From JAFKKS01 sp039808325 (lineage in GTDB: Bacteria > Pseudomonadota > Alphaproteobacteria > Rhizobiales > Xanthobacteraceae): 25,688 nt of DNA. Positions 1 to 7,811 of the stretch are shown one piece after another; within the stretch, counting starts at the first letter, position 1, and every line of letters begins with the position of its first letter. Location of the stretch: contig JBDHSU010000050.1 in the NCBI GenBank assembly GCA_039808325.1, forward strand, positions 1 to 25,688, given 5' to 3'. The notes beneath the pieces are model-generated. The model saw nothing but the letters and a program-made list of their open reading frames with translations. It searched no databases and was not told the origin of the DNA. A program made the translations under genes and the position numbers.

Positions 1-24
1 CTAGGGTCGAGACTCAATTGATTG
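1..24 (+). repeat. Left terminal inverted repeat of the IS
   Basis: The sequence begins CTAGGGTCGAGACTCAATTG and pairs with the reverse complement of 831-853, which begins CTAGGCTCCATACTCAATTG. There are three mismatches in the first 20 positions. The transposase stop codon (TGA, 14-16 on the minus strand) lies within it. Confidence 0.85.
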
Positions 25-445
25 TCCACCAAGTTACTGCGGCAGCGATGCAAACGGCCGACATGAAGATGTCGGCGCGTTTGTCGTAGCGGGTGGCGAT
101 GCGGCGGAAGTCCTTGAGGCGGCAGAACATGCGTTCGATGAGGTTTCGGCCGCGATAGGCGTCGCGGTCATAGGTGTGCGGGTGCTTGCGCGTGGGATTG
201 GGCGGGATGACGGGCTCCGTTCCTCGTTCGGAGAGCCAATCGCGCAGACTTGCTGCATCATAGGCGCGGTCGGCCAGCAGCTTGCGGCTGGGGCATCGGA
301 TCGCCAGTAACGCCTTGGCGCCGGCGAGATCATGAGCATTGCCGGGCGTCAGAGCGAAGGCGACGGGACGGCCGCAATCGTCGCTCAACGCATGGATTTT
401 CGTCGTTCTCCCACCGCGCGAGGTGCCAATGGCGTGATGACAGGC
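14..445 (-). CDS. IS5-family transposase, OrfB (C-terminal part, reached by -1 frameshift)
   Basis: This is the second frame of the IS transposase, given from the point where a -1 shift on the A4G6 tract would enter it. The frame is open further upstream (to 757), but that part is an out-of-frame shadow of OrfA. It holds the rest of the DDE catalytic core: SRGGRTTKIHALSDD, the second aspartate in KLLADRAYDA, and the catalytic glutamate in NLIERMFCRLKDFRR with the YDK motif after it. It ends WWTIN at a TGA inside the left inverted repeat. I see no start codon with a good ribosome site near the junction, which supports frameshifting over independent initiation. Confidence 0.8.
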   Translation of the reverse strand, partial: ACHHAIGTSRGGRTTKIHALSDDCGRPVAFALTPGNAHDLAGAKALLAIRCPSRKLLADRAYDAASLRDWLSERGTEPVIPPNPTRKHPHTYDRDAYRGRNLIERMFCRLKDFRRIATRYDKRADIFMSAVCIAAAVTWWTIN

Positions 446-780
446 CCCCCTTTTGCGCCGGCCGCCGAGCGGTGAGCCTTGATGTGAGTGGAATCCACCG
501 AGCCGGTGAACACGCCGGTCGAACCTGTCAGAGCGTAGAAGATCTGCTCCCACACGCCCTGCCGGCTCCATCGGTTCCAGCGATTGTAGATCGTGGTGTA
601 AGGTCCGTAGACGACCGGACAGTCCTTCCAGCGTCCGCCAGAACGCAGCATGTGCATGATGCCCGAGATCACCCGCCGGTCGTCCACCCGTCGCGCGCCA
701 CGCCGACCACTGGGCAGATGCGGCTGGATCGTTTCCCACTCCGCATCCGAAAGCCAATACACTTCTCGCTTCCTCGACAT
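385..780 (-). CDS. IS5-family transposase, OrfA (N-terminal part)
   Basis: This is the first 131-residue frame of the transposase. It begins MSRKREVYWLSDAEWETI, the usual DUF4096-type N-terminal segment of IS5/IS427 transposases. It carries the first catalytic aspartate in the VDSTHIKAHR motif. The zero frame runs past the A4G6 slippery tract (445-454 on the plus strand; GCA AAA GGG GGG on the coding strand) into unrelated residues. A -1 shift there restores the family sequence AKGG followed by ACHHAIGTSRGG. The active product is therefore expected to be the OrfA-OrfB fusion, with OrfA alone possibly acting as a regulator. That role follows from the family and is not visible here. Confidence 0.85.
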   Translation of the reverse strand: MSRKREVYWLSDAEWETIQPHLPSGRRGARRVDDRRVISGIMHMLRSGGRWKDCPVVYGPYTTIYNRWNRWSRQGVWEQIFYALTGSTGVFTGSVDSTHIKAHRSAAGAKGGPVITPLAPRAVGERRKSMR

Positions 781-830
781 CCGGAAATCCTCCCGGACCT
801 CACGGAATCAGGACCAATCACAGCACGCAA

Positions 831-853
831 CAACAATTGAGTATGGAGCCTAG
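831..853 (-). repeat. Right terminal inverted repeat of the IS
   Basis: This is the inverse partner of the repeat at 1-24. Its outer CTAG (850-853) overlaps the TAG stop codon of the adjacent universal stress protein gene. Confidence 0.85.
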
Positions 854-1686
854 TGCGCCATGAAGACCGGCACTGTCGTTTTCGCCAGGATGTGGCTCGT
901 GGCGCCGCCGAAAATCATCTGACGCAGCCGGCTCTGGGTGTAAGCGCCCTTGATGAGAAGGTCGCAGCCGAGTTCGGCCGCCCGCTCCAGAAACACCTCG
1001 CCGCTGTTCTTGTTGCCGGGATCGGCCGTTATCGAATCGGCGGCGATGCCGTTGCGCTCAAGATAGCGCGCGACCTCGTCGCCGTCCGGGCCGGGCACCA
1101 TGCCGCCGGTCACGGTGAGAACGGTGACCTTCTTCGCCGCATACAAAAGCGGCATGGCGAGCGCGACGCATCGCGCCGTCTCCGTGCTGCGGTTCCAGGC
1201 GATGACGACGTTATCGCCAAGGCGCGTGGGCGCCGTCGGCGGGGCGATCAGAATGGGGCGGCCGCTCTCGAACAGCGCCGCCTCCACCGCCGCCATGCTC
1301 GCGCCGGCCGGATAGGAGCCGGGCCGCCCGAATACGATGATGTCGAAGACGCGGCCATAACTGCCGACGAAGGCGTCGCGCGCGGCGTCTGCCTCGGTCC
1401 ATCCATAAGAGGGACGCTCCTTCGTTGTCGACGCGAGCGGCACGCCATGCGCGGCCATGAAATTCTCGAACAGGATGCGCGCTTCTTTCGCGAGTTCCGC
1501 GTCGCGCGTCTCCGCCACGGCCCAGGCGTCAGCCACGATGAGATCGGCCGCGACGAAATCGCTGATGGCGGCGCGCAGCGCAAACCCCTCGATGTAGCCG
1601 CCGACCTGCCGCGCGAACAGCAACGCCGTTTCCAGCGTCGACGTCATGAGATCGCTCTTCTCCGTCGGAACGAGAATTGTTTTCAT
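850..1686 (-). CDS. Universal stress protein with two UspA domains
   Basis: The product is a 278-residue cytosolic protein with two consecutive Usp folds, about residues 1-148 and 158-278. The N-terminus MKTILVPTEKS is typical of the family. The second domain keeps a nucleotide-binding-like glycine/serine segment (KGAYTQSRLRQMIFGGATS, 246-264) and ends in the usual TTVPVFMAH strand. The ATG at 1686 is chosen because GGGGAGG lies about 10 nt upstream and the family N-terminus starts there; an upstream extension to 1800 is unsupported. Tandem Usp proteins commonly bind ATP and act in stress survival, but the ligand is not determined here. The TAG stop overlaps the CTAG end of the IS element, which appears to have inserted without truncating the protein. 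Confidence 0.88.
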   Translation of the reverse strand: MKTILVPTEKSDLMTSTLETALLFARQVGGYIEGFALRAAISDFVAADLIVADAWAVAETRDAELAKEARILFENFMAAHGVPLASTTKERPSYGWTEADAARDAFVGSYGRVFDIIVFGRPGSYPAGASMAAVEAALFESGRPILIAPPTAPTRLGDNVVIAWNRSTETARCVALAMPLLYAAKKVTVLTVTGGMVPGPDGDEVARYLERNGIAADSITADPGNKNSGEVFLERAAELGCDLLIKGAYTQSRLRQMIFGGATSHILAKTTVPVFMAH

Positions 1687-1785
1687 TGTCGTCGCGCCTC
1701 CCCGCTTCGAAATGGCCTTTTGATGCCGACGTGTGCCGGTCTTCCCCTTTTTTCGACCGACTCGTGCTTGAAAGTAGGAGATGGC

Positions 1786-1812
1786 GGGCGCGCTTTGCAA
1801 GGGTTCGCGCCC
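1786..1812. terminator. Hairpin between DMT exporter and usp gene
   Basis: The arms GGGCGCG (1786-1792) and CGCGCCC (1806-1812) form a 7-bp GC stem with a 13-nt loop, downstream of the DMT transporter stop on the minus strand. No U-tract follows, so it is only a possible terminator. Confidence 0.3.
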
Positions 1813-1829
1813 GTTGCGCTGCCTTGATC

Positions 1830-1875
1830 GATCAATCGGATTGTCGCAAAAGGATCAATCGGATTGTCGCAAAAG
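1830..1875. repeat. Perfect 23-bp tandem duplication at the 3' end of the DMT gene
   Basis: Positions 1830-1852 and 1853-1875 are identical (each starting GATCAATCGGATTGTCGC and ending AAAAG). The unit encodes the last residues LLRQSD plus the TGA stop of the transporter. The first stop met is in the right-hand copy, so the second copy lies downstream of the gene. It looks like a recent slippage or duplication event. Confidence 0.9.
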
Positions 1876-2733
1876 CATGTCTTTGGCCGCCAGCATGCCG
1901 CCCGCAGTGATGAAGGCTGCGGCCAGCGCCAGCGATGTGGAGGCGGCGGCGAATCCGGCGATGACAAGAAATACGGTCGATAGCACGGGCGCGAGATAGG
2001 ACACCGCGCCGAGCACCCGCAGGTCGCCGTGCTTGACGCCATGGTCCCACGCGTAGAAGGCGGCGCCGACGGGGCCGAGCCCGAGCAGCAGGACGGCGCC
2101 CCACTCACGCGCGGTTGCGGGCCAGACGGTCTCCTCCACCAGCCCGTGGAAAATAGCCGAGAGCAGCGCCGTCACCAGGCAGAAGCCGACCACGGCATCG
2201 GTCGGCACCGCGGCGAAACGCCGGGACATCGTCGAATAGATCGCCCACACGATCGCGGCGACGAAGGCGGCGGCGAAGCCCGGTATGTAGTCGGCGTCCA
2301 GCGAGAAGCTGCGGCCGCCAAAGAACAGGATGCACGTTCCGGCGAGGCCGAGAAGCGCGCCGACGACATAGTGCGCGCGTAGGCGTTCGTTGGGCAGGAA
2401 CGCGGAGAGGAGTACGATCAGGAGCGGCCAGAGGTAGCAGATCAAGCCGGCCTCGGCCGGCGGCGCCGTCTTGATCGCGGTGAAGTAAAGCGCGTGATAG
2501 CCGAACAGGCCGCCGACGCCGAGCGCCCAAACGGGCCAGGGCTGGCGAAGCGCCGCCGGCCCCTGGCGGCGGACGAGCCACGTCACCGCGCCGGACAGTC
2601 CGCCGATTGCGAAGGACATTGCCGCGAGCTGGAACGGCGGCACGCGCCCCGACGCCGTCGTGAACAACGCCAGCAGCGACCACAACAGGATCGCGCAGAA
2701 TCCGACGGCGGTTGCCGCGCCACGCGATCCCAT
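1855..2733 (-). CDS. DMT-superfamily (EamA) exporter, YddG-like
   Basis: This is a 292-residue inner-membrane protein with about ten hydrophobic helices in two EamA repeats. Several segments resemble the aromatic amino acid exporter YddG: an AILLWSLLALF first helix, AGLICYLWPLLIVLLSA in the first repeat, AIVWAIYSTMSRRF, and AWDHGVKHGDLRVLGAVSYL followed by APVLST in the second. The substrate is therefore probably an amino acid or related metabolite, but this is inferred by resemblance only. ATG 2733 is used because the first helix follows at once; upstream in-frame codons overlap phaB and look non-membrane. The gene follows phaB by 16 bp on the same strand and may be cotranscribed, although its ribosome site is weak. 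Its 3' end is tandemly duplicated. Confidence 0.85.
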   Translation of the reverse strand: MGSRGAATAVGFCAILLWSLLALFTTASGRVPPFQLAAMSFAIGGLSGAVTWLVRRQGPAALRQPWPVWALGVGGLFGYHALYFTAIKTAPPAEAGLICYLWPLLIVLLSAFLPNERLRAHYVVGALLGLAGTCILFFGGRSFSLDADYIPGFAAAFVAAIVWAIYSTMSRRFAAVPTDAVVGFCLVTALLSAIFHGLVEETVWPATAREWGAVLLLGLGPVGAAFYAWDHGVKHGDLRVLGAVSYLAPVLSTVFLVIAGFAAASTSLALAAAFITAGGMLAAKDMLLRQSD

Positions 2734-2749
2734 TGAAGGCCCGCTTGTT

Positions 2750-3475
<726 letters not shown>

Positions 3476-3554
3476 GGTGATCTACTCCCTCTCCGTTACC
3501 TAACCCGTTGTCGCGGCCATTCGCGGCCCACACGGCGCTAAGCTTAAATACGTT

Positions 3555-3579
3555 GATGCCCGGCACAAGGCCGGGCATC
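3555..3579. repeat. GC-rich palindromic intergenic element between phaA and phaB
   Basis: The arms GATGCCCGGC (3555-3564) and GCCGGGCATC (3570-3579) form a perfect 10-bp stem with a 5-nt loop. A related core (GCCCGGC / GCCGGGC) recurs at 12440-12458. It looks like a dispersed REP-like repeat. Lying inside the phaA-phaB transcript, it could also attenuate or stabilise mRNA. Confidence 0.75.
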
Positions 3580-3605
3580 GCGTCATCGCCGTCCTTCGGA
3601 AATTT

Positions 3606-4781
3606 TTAGCGCTCGACGCACATCGCGATGCCCATGCCGCCGCCGATGCAAAGCGTCGCCAGACCCTTCTTGGCGTTGCGCTTCTCCATCTCGTGCAGCA
3701 AGGTCACCAAGACACGGGCGCCGGAGGCGCCGATCGGATGGCCGATCGCGATCGCTCCGCCGTTGACGTTGACCTTGGCGGCGTCCCAGCCGAGGTCCTT
3801 GTTGACGGCACAAGCCTGTGCGGCGAAGGCTTCGTTGGCTTCGATGAGGTCGAGGTCTTCGATCTTCCAGCCCGCCTTCTTGAGCGCCGCGCGCGAGGCT
3901 GGAATCGGACCGGTGCCCATGATCGCGGGATCGACGCCGGCATTCGCCCACGACACGATGCGGGCGAGAATCTTGCGGCCCTCCGCCTTGGCTTGGCTCG
4001 CCTTCATCAGCACCACGGCGGCCGCGCCGTCGTTGATGCCCGAGGCGTTGCCGGCGGTCACGCTGCCGTCCTTCGAGAAGGCCGGGCGCAGCTTGGCCAT
4101 GGCGTCCAGCGTCGCGCCGTGACGGGGATATTCGTCGGTGTCCACCACGATATCGCCCTTGCGGGTCTTCACCGTGACGGGCGCGATCTCGTCCTTGAAC
4201 TTTCCGGCCTTCTGCGCCGCTTCCGCCTTGTTCTGCGAAGCGACCGCGAACTCGTCCTGTTGCGCGCGGGTGATCTGGTATTTCTGCGCTACGTTCTCGG
4301 CCGTCGTGCCCATGTGATAGCCGTTGAAGGCGTCCCACAAGCCGTCCTTGATCATCGTGTCGACGAGATCGAGCGAGCCCATTTTCGTGCCGTTACGCAG
4401 ATGCGCGGCGTGTTGCGCCTGGCTCATCGATTCCTGGCCGCCCGCGACGACGATGTCGGCGTCGCCGTTCGCGATCTGCTGAAGGCCGAGCGCGACGGCG
4501 CGCAGGCCGGAACCGCAGAGCTGGTTGACGCCCCAGGCCGGCGTTTCGACCGGGATGCCGGCGTTGATCGACGCCTGCCGGGCCGGGTTCTGTCCCTGAC
4601 CAGCCGTGAGAATCTGGCCCATGATGACTTCCGAGACGCGGCTCGGCTCGACGCCGGCACGCTCCAGCGCAGCCGTAATCGCGATCTTGCCGAGATCGTG
4701 CGCCGGCAGGCTTGAAAGAGAACCATTGAACGCGCCGACGGGCGTGCGCGCCGCGCCGACAATGACAATATCGTCCTGCAT
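3606..4781 (-). CDS. phaA: Acetyl-CoA acetyltransferase (beta-ketothiolase) PhaA
   Basis: This is a 391-residue biosynthetic thiolase that condenses two acetyl-CoA molecules to acetoacetyl-CoA, the first step of polyhydroxybutyrate synthesis and of ketone-body interconversion. The catalytic set is complete and at the positions of the classical Zoogloea enzyme: C89 in NQLCGSGLRAV, H348 in GHPIGASGARV and C378 in TLCIGGGMGIA. The N-terminus DDIVIVGAARTPVGAFNG and the length are typical. It is the first gene of the minus-strand pha unit, followed by phaB, and is divergent from phaR across about 290 bp. That arrangement fits PhaR control of the locus. Confidence 0.96.
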   Translation of the reverse strand: MQDDIVIVGAARTPVGAFNGSLSSLPAHDLGKIAITAALERAGVEPSRVSEVIMGQILTAGQGQNPARQASINAGIPVETPAWGVNQLCGSGLRAVALGLQQIANGDADIVVAGGQESMSQAQHAAHLRNGTKMGSLDLVDTMIKDGLWDAFNGYHMGTTAENVAQKYQITRAQQDEFAVASQNKAEAAQKAGKFKDEIAPVTVKTRKGDIVVDTDEYPRHGATLDAMAKLRPAFSKDGSVTAGNASGINDGAAAVVLMKASQAKAEGRKILARIVSWANAGVDPAIMGTGPIPASRAALKKAGWKIEDLDLIEANEAFAAQACAVNKDLGWDAAKVNVNGGAIAIGHPIGASGARVLVTLLHEMEKRNAKKGLATLCIGGGMGIAMCVER

Positions 4782-4953
4782 GATGAAGCTCCGATCCAGA
4801 CTGCTATCCGGCCGCCCGTGAACGCTGAAGGCGAACCCCGAGGGTGATGCGAAAAGCCTTGCGGCGTGCCTCGATCCTCACCCGTTTCGATAGCATATCA
4901 GGGCGTATCAACAAGCGTCCACGCCGGGGCGCGTATCGTATTTAAGTATGGCG

Positions 4954-4981
4954 GGGCGGTTTGGCAGGCCATGAACCGCCC
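4954..4981. promoter_or_regulatory. Inverted repeat in the phaA-phaR divergent promoter region
   Basis: GGGCGGTT (4954-4961) and AACCGCCC (4974-4981) form perfect 8-bp arms separated by 12 bp, between divergent phaA and the phaR genes. It may be an operator (PhaR or another regulator) or an mRNA hairpin. The rest of 4782-5072 shows no gene and no promoter I would commit to. Confidence 0.4.
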
Positions 4982-5072
4982 TGCATAAAACGGTAGCCCC
5001 TGCCGATGGAAAGTGTTTATCCTGGGTTGGCTCGCGCGCGCCGCGTGTATTGCAGCCTCAAGGACCTTCGGG

Positions 5073-5273
5073 ATGCCCGAGCGGACGGTCACGAAAAAAA
5101 GGTACGATAACCGGCGACTCTATAACTCTGCCGCGGGGGCCTACCTCTCGTTTGAGGACGTCGCGGCCATGGTGGAGAACGAGGAGGCGTTCGTGCTGCG
5201 TGATGCGCGGGCGAACGAAGAAACCCGCGCGGTGCTTCACCGGATCATTCGTCGGCAAGGTGTTCATGGCTAA
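5073..5273 (+). CDS. Stand-alone PhaR-type DNA-binding domain (66 aa)
   Basis: This short ORF encodes only the PHB/PHA accumulation regulator DNA-binding domain. Residues 7-18 (TKKRYDNRRLYN) and 22-36 (GAYLSFEDVAAMVEN) match the same segments of the full PhaR that follows (IKKYANRRLYN, STYVTLEDLAAMVKM). The similarity continues to the end of the domain (RAVLHRII), where the ORF stops. The PHB/phasin-interacting and coiled-coil regions of PhaR are absent. An AAGGA ribosome site precedes the ATG by 8 nt. The stop overlaps the phaR start by 8 bp in another frame (ATGGCTAA), suggesting translational coupling. The sequence has diverged from phaR while staying in frame, so it is not a fresh duplication. 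An alternative is a sequencing frameshift that splits one tandem-domain protein. Confidence 0.75.
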   Translation: MPERTVTKKRYDNRRLYNSAAGAYLSFEDVAAMVENEEAFVLRDARANEETRAVLHRIIRRQGVHG

Positions 5274-5859
5274 ATCGGAAGAGCCGGTCACGATCAAAAA
5301 GTACGCGAACCGGCGGCTCTACAATACCGGCACCAGTACATACGTCACGCTGGAAGACCTCGCCGCCATGGTGAAAATGGGCGAAGACTTCCTCGTCTAT
5401 GACGCGAAAACCGGTGAGGACATTACCCGCTCGGTGCTTGCGCAGATCATTTTCGAGCAGGAGGGCAAGCAGGGCCAGAACCTGCTGCCGGTGACGTTCT
5501 TGCGTCAACTGATCCGCTTCTACGGCGACAGCATGCAGATGCTGGTGCCGCGTTTCCTCGAGGTGTCGATCGATTCGCTCACCCGCGAGCAGGGCAAGCT
5601 GCGCCAGCAGATGGGCCAGGCTTTTGGAATGGGAGGCTTCGGGGCGCTGGAGGAGCAGGCGCGGCGGAACATGGAGCTGTTTCAGCGCACCTTCTCGATG
5701 TTTGGTTCTTTCGGACGTCAGGATGAGCCGAGCAGCGCTCCGGCCAGCAACGAGAAGGCGACGGTGAGCGAGGGCGATCTCGGGGAGTTGCGCCGGCAGT
5801 TGCAGGAAATGCAGACGCGTCTCGATCGTCTCAGCGATAAAGACAAAGACAAGACCTGA
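5266..5859 (+). CDS. phaR: Polyhydroxyalkanoate synthesis repressor PhaR
   Basis: This is a 197-residue transcriptional regulator that in related bacteria binds DNA upstream of phasin and pha genes and is released by binding nascent PHB granules. The N-terminal DNA-binding domain (about 9-70) shows TIKKYANRRLYNTGTSTYVT and LEDLAAMV. The PHB-accumulation domain follows with TFLRQLIRFYGDSMQMLVPR and FLEVSIDSL. The C-terminal end is a charged coiled coil (about 168-195). The ATG at 5266 has AAGG 5 nt upstream and gives the canonical N-terminus. Upstream sequence in this frame is a shadow of the preceding small PhaR-domain ORF. The divergent phaA-phaB unit is the obvious target or partner. Confidence 0.95.
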   Translation: MAKSEEPVTIKKYANRRLYNTGTSTYVTLEDLAAMVKMGEDFLVYDAKTGEDITRSVLAQIIFEQEGKQGQNLLPVTFLRQLIRFYGDSMQMLVPRFLEVSIDSLTREQGKLRQQMGQAFGMGGFGALEEQARRNMELFQRTFSMFGSFGRQDEPSSAPASNEKATVSEGDLGELRRQLQEMQTRLDRLSDKDKDKT

Positions 5860-5887
5860 CGTCAGGCCGGCGCGGGCGGCGCCCGCG
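5855..5887. terminator. Hairpin between convergent phaR and the EAL gene
   Basis: CGCGGGC (5871-5877) pairs with GCCCGCG (5881-5887) around a 3-nt loop. Just upstream, the 12-bp palindrome CCTGACGTCAGG (5855-5866) contains the phaR stop codon. This is probably a shared terminator for the two convergent genes, although no U-tract is visible. Confidence 0.5.
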
Positions 5888-5901
5888 GACGGATCGCTCG
5901 A

Positions 5902-7653
5902 TCAGGCGACGTGGTCCTGCCGTCCGGCGATCCACGGCCGGTCGGTCGAGGCGGTGCCGAGCAGGGATCCCTGCAGATAGTCGCAGCCCCATTCGCGCAG
6001 CATGGCTGCCGCCTCCTCGTCCTGGACCCATTCCGCGACGGTCCGCAGGTCGAGCCCGCGCGCGAGTTCGATCATCGTGCGCACGAACATCGCATCGTCC
6101 GCCGAGCGGGTCATGTTCTCGACGAACGCGCCGTCGATCTTGACCATATCGACGCCGAGGCGCCGCAGGTTGCGGAACGAGGTGTGGCCCGCCCCGAAAT
6201 CGTCGATCGCGATATGGCACCCGAGATCCTTCACGCGCGAGACGAACGCGCGCGTCTCCTCGACGTCGTGGATCGCGGCCATCTCCGTGATCTCGACGAT
6301 CAGGCGCTCGGCGATGCCGGGATAGGCACGCAGTTGCGCGCCGAGCGTCGTCCACCAGTCGGGATCGAGTGTCGAGGCCGGCGAGACGTTCACGCTCAGC
6401 ACGGCGTTCGGCGCGGCGACGAGATCCGCGATCACCAGTTCGAGAACCCGGTTGTCGAGCAGGCGGACGAGCCCGAGCCGCTCGGCCACCGGCACGATGC
6501 CTATGGCCGAGGTCAGCGATCCGTCTCCGAAACGGATGCGCATCAGCGATTCGTAGAAGACCGGCTCGCGCGTGACGGTATCGACCACCGGCTCGAAGGC
6601 GAGCAGGATGCGCCGGTCGTTCAGCGCCGCGACGATTTCGTCGGTCGCGCGGATATTTTCGCGCCGTATGGCCTCGCGCTCGACGCTCGGCCGGTAAGCG
6701 AGAAATGAACCGGGCCGCTTTGCCTTGGCGAGCGTCAACGCTTCCTGCGCCCGTGCCAGGACATCGGACACGTCGCGTGCATGGCGCGGCGCGACGATGC
6801 CTCCAATCGTGATCGTGACGGCCACCACGCCGGCGGACGTCTGCATCACCTCGTCGCGGATGCCGGCGAGCAGGCGGTCCGCCGCCACCGCCATTTCGTC
6901 CGGTGTACAGTTGCGCAGCACGATCCCGAACTTGTTGCCCGAGAAGCGGCCAAGCGCATCCGACGCGCGCAGCTTCGCGCGCAGCCGCCGCGCGACGGCG
7001 CTGATCACTTCGTCGGCGATGCCGAATCCATAAGCCTCGTTGATGCGCGCCAGGTTGTCGACGGCGATGAGAAGGAACGCGCAGGAAGAGCGTCCTTTGA
7101 TCGCGTCGTCGAGCGCGGCGCCGAGAATTTCCGTCAGCCGCCAGCGGTTCATTTCCCCCGTGAGGTCGTCGAAACGCGAGAGGTAGGCCAGGCGTTGATC
7201 GTTTTCGTGACGCTCGCTGACGATGCGCACAACGCCGTGCGCATGGGCCGGCCGTCCGTTCGGCCCGGCAAACCAACGTCCGGTGTCTTCCAGCCAGACG
7301 CGCTCACCGCCTTCGCGCAGCAGCGCATATTCGATTTGGTAGGCGACGCCGCGGCCATCATCCTGATGGCTGGATTGCATCACGACGTCGTAGGGGGTCA
7401 CAAGATTTTCCGGGTCGAAAAGCTGCGCATAGCCGCGCCCCGTCCTGATCTTGCTCAAGCTTTCGATGTTGAGCACGGCTTCGACATTCGGGCCCCAGGT
7501 CAGCGTATCGCTGTCGAGCCGCCAATCGTAGGCGACCTCGCCGATGGCGGTGAGAATCCGAATGGGATCAGGTTCTCCGGGGAGCGCCGCGCGCTCGCTT
7601 TCCTTGGGCTCCATGGGATCGAATCGCTCAAGAGATGCAATGGCAGGAGGCAT
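5902..7653 (-). CDS. PAS-GGDEF-EAL cyclic-di-GMP protein, probable phosphodiesterase
   Basis: This is a 583-residue protein with no obvious membrane segment. A PAS_3-like sensor covers about 30-150 (YQIEYALLREGGERVWLED), a GGDEF fold about 155-320, and an EAL domain about 335-575. The GGDEF signature is SGNKF (238-242), so cyclase activity is unlikely. The EAL domain keeps the residues expected for hydrolysis: E368 (ESL for EAL), N422 in NVSP, E457 in EITEM, D484-D485 in DDFGAG, K505 in VKIDG, E541 in VAEW, and Q561 in YLQG. It should therefore hydrolyse c-di-GMP, perhaps with the dead GGDEF domain as a GTP sensor (inference). The start at 7653 has a poor ribosome site; Met14 (7614) is an alternative. 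It converges on phaR, and a functional tie to PHB is not shown. Confidence 0.88.
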   Translation of the reverse strand: MPPAIASLERFDPMEPKESERAALPGEPDPIRILTAIGEVAYDWRLDSDTLTWGPNVEAVLNIESLSKIRTGRGYAQLFDPENLVTPYDVVMQSSHQDDGRGVAYQIEYALLREGGERVWLEDTGRWFAGPNGRPAHAHGVVRIVSERHENDQRLAYLSRFDDLTGEMNRWRLTEILGAALDDAIKGRSSCAFLLIAVDNLARINEAYGFGIADEVISAVARRLRAKLRASDALGRFSGNKFGIVLRNCTPDEMAVAADRLLAGIRDEVMQTSAGVVAVTITIGGIVAPRHARDVSDVLARAQEALTLAKAKRPGSFLAYRPSVEREAIRRENIRATDEIVAALNDRRILLAFEPVVDTVTREPVFYESLMRIRFGDGSLTSAIGIVPVAERLGLVRLLDNRVLELVIADLVAAPNAVLSVNVSPASTLDPDWWTTLGAQLRAYPGIAERLIVEITEMAAIHDVEETRAFVSRVKDLGCHIAIDDFGAGHTSFRNLRRLGVDMVKIDGAFVENMTRSADDAMFVRTMIELARGLDLRTVAEWVQDEEAAAMLREWGCDYLQGSLLGTASTDRPWIAGRQDHVA

Positions 7654-7811
7654 AACGACAATATCTTGAGACTACGCGCCGAACCTTAAACATTTCGAAA
7701 GCCGGTCCAAGAATCGCCGGGGAAACTTATCTCTCCCTGAGATGTTGTTACGGCACGGCGCTTGCGGAGGATTTTGACGAATGGCCTAATTCGGCACAGG
7801 GCACGGACGTC

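Larger units (their letters stand above)
1..853 (-). mobile_element. Complete IS5-family (IS427-like) insertion sequence
   Basis: The element is bounded by imperfect terminal inverted repeats (1-24 and 831-853) that match at 17 of their outer 20 bases. It contains a two-frame DDE transposase on the minus strand, and the transposase stop codon lies inside the left repeat. Both ends carry CTAG, which is either a target duplication or part of the repeats. The length of about 850 bp and the A/G slippery site fit the IS427 group of the IS5 family. The transposase shows no disruption other than the expected frameshift, so the copy may be active. The exact IS name cannot be given without a database search. 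The outside flank on the left is not in the window. Confidence 0.88.

Noticed and set aside
5831..7276. 481-codon open frame on the minus strand
   Set aside because: Offset-frame shadow of the PAS-GGDEF-EAL gene; arginine-rich, no motif.
7721..7749. GGAAAC-N17-GTTGTT resembling an EcfG-type general stress promoter upstream of the small hypothetical gene
   Set aside because: The -35 box has a mismatch to GGAAC, the -10 is weak, and one such match is expected by chance; no transcript evidence.
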